The notes below the pieces were generated by a model. It was not told where the DNA came from. It was given only the letters and a program-made list of their open reading frames with translations, and ran no database searches. Both the position numbers and the translations under genes were made by a program. Shown piece after piece: positions 57,613-64,000 of a DNA stretch of 64,000 nucleotides. The stretch's first letter is position 1. Every line of letters starts with the position of its first letter. Origin of the DNA: Roseateles depolymerans (GTDB taxonomy: Bacteria; Pseudomonadota; Gammaproteobacteria; Burkholderiales; Burkholderiaceae_C); assembly GCF_003387155.1 (NCBI RefSeq), contig NZ_QUMT01000004.1, forward strand, positions 62,001 to 126,000. The letters run 5' to 3'.

Positions 57613-59054
57613 CGTCCCGACTCCAGTCCCACCTTGCTGGCAGAGTCCGCCTCCGGCTCCGTCAACGGCAGCGACACCCGCATCGCGGTGCCCTGCCCCT
57701 GGGTGCTGCGCAGATCAAAACGCCCGCCCAGCGACTCCACCCGCTGCCGCATGCCGCTCAGGCCCAGGCGCCCGCTGGCCAGCGCGACCTGGAGGTCGAA
57801 CCCCGGCCCGCGATCGTTCACCTCGATCACCACGCTGCGCGCATCGGCCCCCACCATCACCTGACAGCGGCTGCCCCGCGCATGTCGCCAGACATTGGCC
57901 AGCGATTCCTGCAGCAGACGGTAGACCGTGGTCTTGATGCGTCCCGGCACCCGCAGGTCGGGCGCCACCGCGCAACTCAGCTGCACCTCCTGGCGGGTCT
58001 TGCCGACGAAGTCGCGCACCACCCGCTCGGCCACTTCATCGAGCGCCAAGGGCTCGATGTCCGGCAGTTCCAGATTGGCGGCGATGGCGCGCAGATCGGC
58101 CATGGCGGCCTCCACGGCCTGGCTGATGCGGGCCACGTCCTGCGCGCCCGGCTGGGGCACGGCGCTGGCGGCAGCCGGTGCTTCCATCAGGCGGTCCTGC
58201 AGATTGCGCAACTGCATCAGCGCAAAACCCAGATCCTGGCAGGGCCCGTCATGCACGCTGGCCGAGATCCGCTGCAGCAGGGCCTCGTTCACCACCACCG
58301 CTTCCTGGGCGGCTGAGCGCACCCGCTCATGCAGCTCGCGGTTCTGGCGGTTCAGTTCGGTCAGCCGGCGCACCTGCGCACTGAGTGCACCGCGCTGCGC
58401 GGCAATCAGCCCGCTGCCGCGCCGCACCAGCACAAACAGCAGCAGGTAGGTGGCCAGCATGGCGCCCGCCACCACCCCCCAGCTGCGTCGCTGCGCGGCA
58501 CCGGCTTCGCGATCGACCTCGTCGGGCAACTGATAGAACTCGGCAATGGCGCCGATGCGCCCACGGTCGGAGGTGTGGATCGGCGTGTAAGTCTCGATCA
58601 TGCGCTCCAGCGGCTGGCCGTGATCGGTCTGCGCCTGGCCGCGCCGCACACTCACCTCCGAGAAGATGCTGCCGGCCACTGCCGCCTCCAGCCCTTCGTC
58701 GATGTCCAGTTTCTGGCCCACGCCCTGCCCGTCGCTGGAGAACAGCACCGTGCCGTCCGGCCGCCAGATGCGCAGCGCCACGATGCGACGAGCCCATTCG
58801 GCGTCGGTGATCATCTCGAAGAGCGCACGGGCCTCGGCCTCGGTCAGATCGCCGCGCTCATCGACCTGCTGCAGTTGCGGCGCAATGAAGCCGTCCACAT
58901 ACAAGGCCGTGTCCGCGCCGATGCGGTGCACCACGCTGTCATGCACCTGGCGACCGACCCACCCGCCCAGCAGCACGGTGGTGGCCAGCAGGATCGGAAA
59001 ACTGAGCAGAAGAAACTGCTGGGACAGCGACAGCCGCCAACGCGCCGGATTCAT
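57609..59054 (-). CDS. NarX-like sensor histidine kinase
   Basis: A 481-residue membrane kinase: helix near residues 15-35, a periplasmic sensory region, a second helix, then a HisKA_3 domain with SASVHDGPCQDLGFALMQLRNLQ and an ATPase domain with ESLANVWRHARGS, EVNDRGPGFD and GLSGMRQRVESLGGRF. I chose ATG 59054 (MNPARWRLSLS). It is divergent from a secreted protein gene (59254), which may be a target; this is inference. Confidence 0.93.
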   Translation of the reverse strand: MNPARWRLSLSQQFLLLSFPILLATTVLLGGWVGRQVHDSVVHRIGADTALYVDGFIAPQLQQVDERGDLTEAEARALFEMITDAEWARRIVALRIWRPDGTVLFSSDGQGVGQKLDIDEGLEAAVAGSIFSEVSVRRGQAQTDHGQPLERMIETYTPIHTSDRGRIGAIAEFYQLPDEVDREAGAAQRRSWGVVAGAMLATYLLLFVLVRRGSGLIAAQRGALSAQVRRLTELNRQNRELHERVRSAAQEAVVVNEALLQRISASVHDGPCQDLGFALMQLRNLQDRLMEAPAAASAVPQPGAQDVARISQAVEAAMADLRAIAANLELPDIEPLALDEVAERVVRDFVGKTRQEVQLSCAVAPDLRVPGRIKTTVYRLLQESLANVWRHARGSRCQVMVGADARSVVIEVNDRGPGFDLQVALASGRLGLSGMRQRVESLGGRFDLRSTQGQGTAMRVSLPLTEPEADSASKVGLESGR

Positions 59055-59253
59055 GCCGGTCACTGTAACAGTCGGTATGCCCCGTCGCCATGGACCAAAG
59101 TCCCGACCGATCGCGACCATCGGCCGCCTCAAGTCCCGACCTGTGCCCCTGCCGGTGCGGCGTCGCGGTTCCTAGGATGCAGGCTCTTCTCTTATTCACC
59201 GTCCTTTCATTCACAGGCAGGCGGCCCTTCTCCTGGCCGCCATGGAGCATCCC

Positions 59254-60237
59254 ATGCTGAATCGTTCATCATTGTTCACCGCCGCGCGCCACTGCGCGGT
59301 CCAGGCCCCCCGCGCGCTGCTGCTGGGCATGGCGCTTGTGCTGTCCGTCGGCGCGGCGCAGGCGGCCTCCTCCAAGGGCTGCGAAGGCGGCGGCTTCCGG
59401 GTGCTGGGCCTGAGCGGGTCCGTCAGCACCACCGTGCCGGCCGCGCAGGTCGGCAGCAGCTTCCTGGTGCAAGGCAAATACGTGCAGTTCGAAGTCGATG
59501 CCGCCAGCTTTGGCATCCGCAACTATGTACTCACCGGTGCGGCCAATGCGCTGGACATGACCGGCGGCGTGCCCACCCCGGTCTTTGCCGCCAAGATGCC
59601 GGACCACCGCGGCGCCACCCTCACCAGCGGCGTGGATGTGGACCTGAAGGACACCAGCATCGAGCTGATGCGCGAGGGCGCCCAGGTGACGATGAAGCTG
59701 CAGGCCAAGGACTGCGCCAACGGCGGCGTGTTCCAGATGGAAGTGGCCCGCGCCGACGGCACCTCCACCGTGTTCACCCACACGCTGGCGACGCATCCGA
59801 GCAACCCCAGCCTCAACGCCTTCTACTTCGACAACCGCAAGTTCCGGGACCGGGAAGGCGATGCCGTGCCTTACAAGGACACGACCGTGGTGGTGACGCC
59901 GCGCGTGAATTTCGGCAACGACTATTCGGCCCGCTTTGTCGGCCGTGACAGCCCGCAGGTGGCCACCCGCCTGTCCGACGCCAACTGCGTGAATCGCATC
60001 GTCAAGCGGGACGGCTCGCTGGCGACGGTGTCGCACTGCGGCCTGACGTCCCGCTGGGACGTGTCCAGCGGCGGCCGCATGGGCATGGTGTTTGGCGAGG
60101 ACGCGACCGAGGTCGCGCCGCCCGCCACCATTTGCACTCACAAGTGTCAGGCGCAGAACCAGGTGAAGGGCCAATCCACCGTGCTGGGTGCACCGTTCCC
60201 GGTGGCACCGGCGGACCGTCTGGCACCGCGGCTGTAA
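59254..60237 (+). CDS. Secreted Cys-containing protein of unknown function
   Basis: A 327-residue protein (331 if ATG 59242 is used). A signal peptide spans about residues 10-38 (LLLGMALVLSVGAAQA). The mature part starts SSKGCEGGGFRVLGLSG and has six Cys in all, in CEGGG, DCANGG, NCVNR, HCGLT and CTHKC contexts. The pattern suggests disulphides or a metal site. I do not recognise the family. It is the first gene of the strand after the divergent sensor kinase gene, and a long imperfect hairpin follows it. Confidence 0.75.
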   Translation: MLNRSSLFTAARHCAVQAPRALLLGMALVLSVGAAQAASSKGCEGGGFRVLGLSGSVSTTVPAAQVGSSFLVQGKYVQFEVDAASFGIRNYVLTGAANALDMTGGVPTPVFAAKMPDHRGATLTSGVDVDLKDTSIELMREGAQVTMKLQAKDCANGGVFQMEVARADGTSTVFTHTLATHPSNPSLNAFYFDNRKFRDREGDAVPYKDTTVVVTPRVNFGNDYSARFVGRDSPQVATRLSDANCVNRIVKRDGSLATVSHCGLTSRWDVSSGGRMGMVFGEDATEVAPPATICTHKCQAQNQVKGQSTVLGAPFPVAPADRLAPRL

Positions 60238-60248
60238 GCAGGCCATGC

Positions 60249-60290
60249 GGGGGCGGGCTTTTGGTGCAACACCACCCAAAGACCGCCCCC
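60249..60290 (+). other. Long imperfect hairpin downstream of the secreted protein gene
   Basis: Arms GGGGGCGG-G-CTTT-T-GGTG (60249-60266) and CACC-C-AAAG-A-CCGCCCCC (60273-60290) pair at 16 of 18 positions. No T-run follows on the plus strand, so it may be a non-canonical terminator or a stabilising structure. Confidence 0.5.
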
Positions 60291-60341
60291 AAACTTCGGG
60301 GCAAGCCATGGCTGGAAAATGGGGCTAATCCGGCAAGTTCA

Positions 60342-60399
60342 GTAGAACTAAGTCATTGTCGATATTGATGTTTTTATCTACAAATGACAGATGTTCTAC
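60342..60399 (+). promoter_or_regulatory. Putative AbiEi operator: nested inverted repeats
   Basis: GTAGAAC (60342-60348) and GTTCTAC (60393-60399) are perfect reverse complements, and inside them GTCATT (60352-60357) and AATGAC (60383-60388) are too. They lie in an AT-rich patch 46-103 bp upstream of the antitoxin ATG. AbiEi antitoxins are known to bind inverted repeats in their own promoter and repress cooperatively, so the layout fits. Confidence 0.6.
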
Positions 60400-60444
60400 A
60401 CTACCTCCACCGACAGATTTTGCGCCATCGATAGGGCATCCGCC

Positions 60445-60885
60445 ATGAAGCTTGAAGAACGACTGATCAGGTCCGTCAAGATGCGGGCAGGCAACGTCAT
60501 CCTCAGGTCAGACCTTGCATCGCTGGGAAGCGCATCGCAGCTTTCCGAAGCACTCCGGGCGCTTCAAAGACGCGGCTTGCTGGTGCGCATTGGCACCGGC
60601 ATTTACGCCAAGACACGGGTCAGTTCCATCACGGGCGCAGTCGTCCCTGCTGGGTCACTGGAATCGCTGTCCCAGGAAGCCCTCCAGCGGCTGGGCGTCA
60701 CCGTATCGGCGAGCAGTGCCGCCGCAGCCTATAACGACGGCGGCACTACCCAGATTCCTGGCAAGTTGGTGGTCAACACCGGCAAACGGCGGATTCAGCG
60801 CAAGATTGCAGTCGGTGGACGCCGTCTTGTCTATGAAAACGATTACACCCGAGCAGCGACGAGCGCTGGAAGATCTCTCCGCTGA
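60445..60885 (+). CDS. DUF6088 / AbiEi-type antitoxin
   Basis: A 146-residue protein with an N-terminal winged-helix-like segment (MKLEERLIRSVKMRAGNVILRSDLASLGSASQLSEALRALQRRGLLVRIGTGIYAKT). This and its place immediately before the AbiEii-type toxin match the DUF6088/AbiEi antitoxins. ATG 60445 is preferred to 60391 because the latter would begin inside the inverted-repeat operator. It overlaps the toxin gene by 53 bases. Confidence 0.85.
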   Translation: MKLEERLIRSVKMRAGNVILRSDLASLGSASQLSEALRALQRRGLLVRIGTGIYAKTRVSSITGAVVPAGSLESLSQEALQRLGVTVSASSAAAAYNDGGTTQIPGKLVVNTGKRRIQRKIAVGGRRLVYENDYTRAATSAGRSLR

Positions 60886-61870
60886 AGGTCTGCTGGGCGG
60901 ATTGCCTGTGCAGGTTGCAGAGAAGGACATCCACGTCACCGACCTGCTGGAGGCATTGAGCCATTTGTCGGTCTCGCATGGTCATTTCAAGGGCCTGTCG
61001 AAGGACGAGACCGTTCGCGTGGATGACGGAATTCAGCTGGTCTTCGCCGGTGGGACCTGTCTCTCGAAAGCGCACCGCATGATCTCGCGCATGTCGGAGG
61101 ACATCGATCTCAAGGTCATCCTGTCCGAGCCCCGCTCGGAATTGAAGCAGAACGTAGGGCCGCGGGCTCGCCTCAGGGCCCTTCACTCCGCTATCGAGAG
61201 CTTGCTGCATGACTTGGGATTCGAATTGCTTCCGGGTACGCCACAACGGCCCAATCCGCACATTCGCGACAACCACCGCTACTACGCGATCAATGCGAAG
61301 TATCACAATGAAGGATCGGTGGTGGGAGTCCTTCGCCCCGAGTTGAAACTCGAAGTCATTCATCGACACCCACGACTTGAAGTGACGCCTTTGAGCTTTG
61401 GCTACTTGTACGAAACCCTGGCCAGCGCTCCCTCAACGAAGGAAGTGACGATCCCATGCATTCATGTGGCGGAAACCTTGGCGGAGAAGGTGCTCTCGCT
61501 TCTCCGACGATGCCACTGGAAGTGGTCCGGCTTCCAGGAAGACGCATTGGACCCCTCCCTGGTGAGGCATGTGTATGACGTCCATCGAATCCTGACGCTA
61601 CAACCGGAGCAGCTGGCGCTTTCGTGCACGGTGTTCAAAGCTCTGGTTGAAGGAGACGCCGCAGAATTCTCCGGGCGTGACCCTCGATTCGAAGCAGACC
61701 CTCGAATGGCGCTGACCGACGTGCTGGAAAAGGCGAGGCGCAGCGACCAACTCCGCACCAACTACGGGGAGAAGGTGGTTCCCTTGATTCACGAAGGCCA
61801 CGAGGTGGACTACTCGACCGCCTTTGAGTCGTTCGAGCGGGCGGCCAGCATGCTTGTTGAGCAACTCTGA
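60833..61870 (+). CDS. AbiEii/AbiGii-family nucleotidyltransferase toxin
   Basis: A 345-residue toxin. The nucleotidyltransferase motif GGTCLSKAHRMISRMSEDIDLKVI (Gly-Gly, then Asp-x-Asp) is intact. Type IV toxin-antitoxin systems of this family give phage-abortive infection by blocking tRNA function. ATG 60833 (MKTITPEQRR) was chosen; the longer frame to 60515 is antitoxin sequence in a shifted frame. GC is somewhat lower than in flanking genes, suggesting transfer. Confidence 0.9.
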   Translation: MKTITPEQRRALEDLSAEGLLGGLPVQVAEKDIHVTDLLEALSHLSVSHGHFKGLSKDETVRVDDGIQLVFAGGTCLSKAHRMISRMSEDIDLKVILSEPRSELKQNVGPRARLRALHSAIESLLHDLGFELLPGTPQRPNPHIRDNHRYYAINAKYHNEGSVVGVLRPELKLEVIHRHPRLEVTPLSFGYLYETLASAPSTKEVTIPCIHVAETLAEKVLSLLRRCHWKWSGFQEDALDPSLVRHVYDVHRILTLQPEQLALSCTVFKALVEGDAAEFSGRDPRFEADPRMALTDVLEKARRSDQLRTNYGEKVVPLIHEGHEVDYSTAFESFERAASMLVEQL

Positions 61871-61928
61871 ACCGGCCCGCCTCTTGAATCCACGCCCCCG
61901 AAGGGGCTGCTCGTCGCCAGCGCCGCGC

Positions 61929-63245
61929 TCAGCGCTCCTTGACCAACGACGCCCCCACGGTGGACGCGCTGGTGCCATCCCCCAACAGGAACACCGTGTA
62001 GACGCCCTGCGCCAGGATGTCGGTGTCGGCCTGGGTGAACAGCGGCGTGGACGACGCCGTCGAATTCACTGTCAGCAGCGAATCGGTCGTGGCCGTCAAC
62101 TGGACCGGCGTGGAGGCCGTCCCCGGGAGCACGCCGGATGCCTTCGTCGAGTAATCCAGGAACAGCGACATCTCCGTGCTGTTGTTGCTCAGGCCGTTGA
62201 ACAGGCGGATCTTGGCGTAGGTGGAGCTGGTCGGCAGCTTGTTGTCGTCGGTGATCAGCTTCACCGTGGGAGCGGCCGCATCCCCGTAGACCACCATGGT
62301 GTAGTCATACCCGGCGACCAGGGTGCCGGCATCGGCCGACACCGCATTGCCGTTGACGGCAAGGCTCAGGCTCGGCGTGCCGGCGGTCACCTTCACGTAG
62401 CCACCGATGGCCGGTGACGTGCTGGTGGACAGCAGCTGCGTGCCGCCCAGCGAGGCCGTCACCGTCCCGCTGGTCAGGCCCGAGATGACGCGCACTCGCG
62501 AATAGGTGTTGGGCAGGTTGGTCAGCGTCCCCTTCTGCACCAGCTGCATGCCGTTGACCAGCAGGCCGCCATTGGAGCCGGTCAGGATGAGGGTCGACAC
62601 GCCCTTGTCCGGCAGCGTGATGGACGGGATCTCCAGACGCACATCCGAAGTTTCGCTGGCGGCGGTGACCACCAGTCGGAAGGTGCCCGACTTGATCGAC
62701 AAATACCCCGAACCGGATCCACTGGCCACGCTGCTGGCCAGGGTGGCCGCACCGCTGAGGTCGGTGTCGGAGGTGGCGGTTTCGTAGATGTCCAGGGCAC
62801 CGGCGTCCGGCGCCAGGTTCAGGATTTGCAGCTTGCTCTTGCCGCTGTCCGGGGTGTCTTCGGTTTCGGTGATCAGCGTGCTCTTGACCGAGCCGCTGAC
62901 GCCGTAGGCAATCAGCGTGTACTTGTTGCTGGTGCTCAGGGTCGGCGTGGTGGAGACCAGGGTCGCGCCGCTGGTGGCGTTCTGCACTTCCAGCAGGGAG
63001 TCGTCTGTGGCGACACCTTCATAATCCCCCACGGCGGCATACGCCACACCGCTGGTGACCACCTTCTCGTCGTCCCCCACGGCCAGATCCAGCGACGCCA
63101 CACCGATGCTCGCATTGAGCAGGCGCACCTGCGCCTTGTCGTCACTACCGCCGCCACAGCCGGCCACCAGGGCCAGGGTGGCCACCAGGCTCAGGCCCAA
63201 TGCCGAACCCTTTGCCACACCCTTTGCCAAACGCTTGAATCGCAT
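61929..63245 (-). CDS. DUF4397 domain lipoprotein
   Basis: A 438-residue exported lipoprotein. The lipobox LVAGC with CGGGSDDK after it gives a lipid-anchored N-terminus. Two DUF4397 repeats follow, with the usual AQVRLLNAS-GVASLDLAV and KLQILNLAPDAGALDIYE and SRVRVISGLTSG openings. The function is unknown; such proteins are often surface exposed. It converges with the AbiE toxin gene. Confidence 0.88.
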   Translation of the reverse strand: MRFKRLAKGVAKGSALGLSLVATLALVAGCGGGSDDKAQVRLLNASIGVASLDLAVGDDEKVVTSGVAYAAVGDYEGVATDDSLLEVQNATSGATLVSTTPTLSTSNKYTLIAYGVSGSVKSTLITETEDTPDSGKSKLQILNLAPDAGALDIYETATSDTDLSGAATLASSVASGSGSGYLSIKSGTFRLVVTAASETSDVRLEIPSITLPDKGVSTLILTGSNGGLLVNGMQLVQKGTLTNLPNTYSRVRVISGLTSGTVTASLGGTQLLSTSTSPAIGGYVKVTAGTPSLSLAVNGNAVSADAGTLVAGYDYTMVVYGDAAAPTVKLITDDNKLPTSSTYAKIRLFNGLSNNSTEMSLFLDYSTKASGVLPGTASTPVQLTATTDSLLTVNSTASSTPLFTQADTDILAQGVYTVFLLGDGTSASTVGASLVKER

Positions 63246-63405
63246 GTTCCAACTCCATGAAATGACTCATGGATTGGAGAGGCGCGGTGTTTCCCGCTTT
63301 CGTGCGCTGCATGGCGGGCGTGTCCGGGACGTGTCCATTCCGACATGTTGTGCGCCGACGCCAGCACACACCACCCGGTCTTTCCAGGTCTCCTAACATG
63401 GGGCC

Positions 63406-64000
63406 ATGCACCGACCCTTGCCGACCCTTGAAGATGCCCTCGCTCCCGGGCGAGCCCCCCTGCCCGGTGGGCGAAAGCGCAGGGCCGCCGGGCGGTGCCT
63501 GTTCCTGCTGGCCCTGGCGCTGGGCGTTGTGAGCTGCGCCACCCATGTCCCGCCACCGCCAGCCCCCGTGCCCGCGAACGCCAGCTTCCAGGACTACCAG
63601 CAGCAGGCGCTGAAGACGCTGACCGAAGGCCGCGCCTATCGCGGGGAGCGTGCCGGCGCGGAAGCGGCCCTGAACGCGCCGCAGGAGTGGCGCCCCATCG
63701 GGCCGGTGCGCGGCGGGGTGCTGTTGGTCCACGGACTGGGCGACTCGCCGTGGTCCTTCCGGGACATCGGACAGGCGCTGGCTCGCCAGGGCTTCCTGGC
63801 CCGCACCGTCCTGCTGCCCGGCCACGGCACGCAGCCGGCCGACATGCTGGACGTGCGCATGGAGCAATGGCGCGACGTCGTGGAGTCGCAGGCGGCGTTG
63901 CTGCAGCGGGATGCGGGCCATATCTACCTCGGCGGCTTTTCCACCGGCGCGAACCTGGTGCTGGATCATGCCTACCGACATCCCGAGGTGGCGGGCCTGC
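63406..64000 (+). CDS. Alpha/beta hydrolase lipoprotein, N-terminal part (cut by window edge)
   Basis: The frame opens at ATG 63406 and is open to the window edge (198 codons). A lipoprotein signal ends in VVSCATHV. The hydrolase core starts with GVLLVHGLGDSPWSFRDI, then LLPGHGTQ, and the nucleophile elbow GGFSTG (Ser). It belongs to the serine-aminopeptidase/esterase-like alpha/beta hydrolases. The remaining catalytic residues lie beyond the window. It is divergent from the DUF4397 gene. Confidence 0.88.
   Translation, partial: MHRPLPTLEDALAPGRAPLPGGRKRRAAGRCLFLLALALGVVSCATHVPPPPAPVPANASFQDYQQQALKTLTEGRAYRGERAGAEAALNAPQEWRPIGPVRGGVLLVHGLGDSPWSFRDIGQALARQGFLARTVLLPGHGTQPADMLDVRMEQWRDVVESQAALLQRDAGHIYLGGFSTGANLVLDHAYRHPEVAGL

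Overview
The window looks like a chromosomal segment of a high-GC betaproteobacterium of the order Burkholderiales, most likely the Roseateles/Mitsuaria/Rubrivivax neighbourhood. This rests on the gene content and order (recA-recX-sucC-sucD-TerC, the mre/mrd cell-shape cluster divergent from gatCAB, pyrE near an exonuclease III gene, moaC next to an M48 protease) and on strong GC bias at third codon positions. It is inference: there is no rRNA or other marker here. I found no tRNA, rRNA, CRISPR array, intact insertion sequence or prophage.

Layout. 1-4.9 kb: a minus-strand, Fur-type iron operon (Fiu-like siderophore receptor, PiuC-type dioxygenase, PepSY membrane protein, DUF2271, DUF4198 cut by the window edge). 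5-6.3 kb: a TerC/Alx membrane protein behind a clear yybP-ykoY manganese riboswitch. 6.4-9.0 kb: small four-helix membrane protein, M48 protease, moaC. 9.1-16.5 kb: a type IV pilin and pilin-glycosylation island with two PglL-like oligosaccharyltransferases, a TfpX/TfpZ accessory protein, an O-antigen ligase family protein and two type IV pilins, each pilin with a sigma-54-like promoter. 16.8-21.2 kb: cyclic-nucleotide phosphodiesterase, a FHA / PP2C phosphatase / Ser-Thr kinase signalling unit, and a second TerC protein. 21.4-25.8 kb: sucDC, recX and recA with a consensus LexA box. 26-28.2 kb: an OmpR-type two-component system. 28.2-34.4 kb: rodA-mrdA-mreD-mreC-mreB. 34.8-38 kb: gatCAB. 38-43.3 kb: DUF4124 protein, pyrE, a TonB receptor and xthA.

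43.3-50.3 kb: an aldose-epimerase-like protein, a degenerate HD-GYP protein, a MerR-type regulator divergent from a His-rich CadA-type ATPase, and a POT peptide transporter. 50.6-52.2 kb: a collapsed contact-dependent inhibition (CDI)/two-partner secretion locus, with a truncated CdiA-like head, the last codons of a lost toxin and an intact Imm45-like immunity gene. 52.2-57 kb: chemotaxis receptor, ribA, and a cobalamin riboswitch with a BtuB receptor. 57-60.3 kb: a NarL-type two-component system divergent from an unrecognised secreted Cys-containing protein. 60.4-61.9 kb: an AbiE-type toxin-antitoxin pair with a dyad operator. 61.9-64 kb: a DUF4397 lipoprotein and a truncated alpha/beta hydrolase lipoprotein.

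Most of the window is housekeeping. The more interesting parts are the duplicated pilin/oligosaccharyltransferase island, the CDI remnant, the AbiE operator, the manganese riboswitch with a visible Shine-Dalgarno-masking partner, and the MerR/CadA control region, which predicts a leaderless transcript and a regulator lacking one usual metal-binding Cys.
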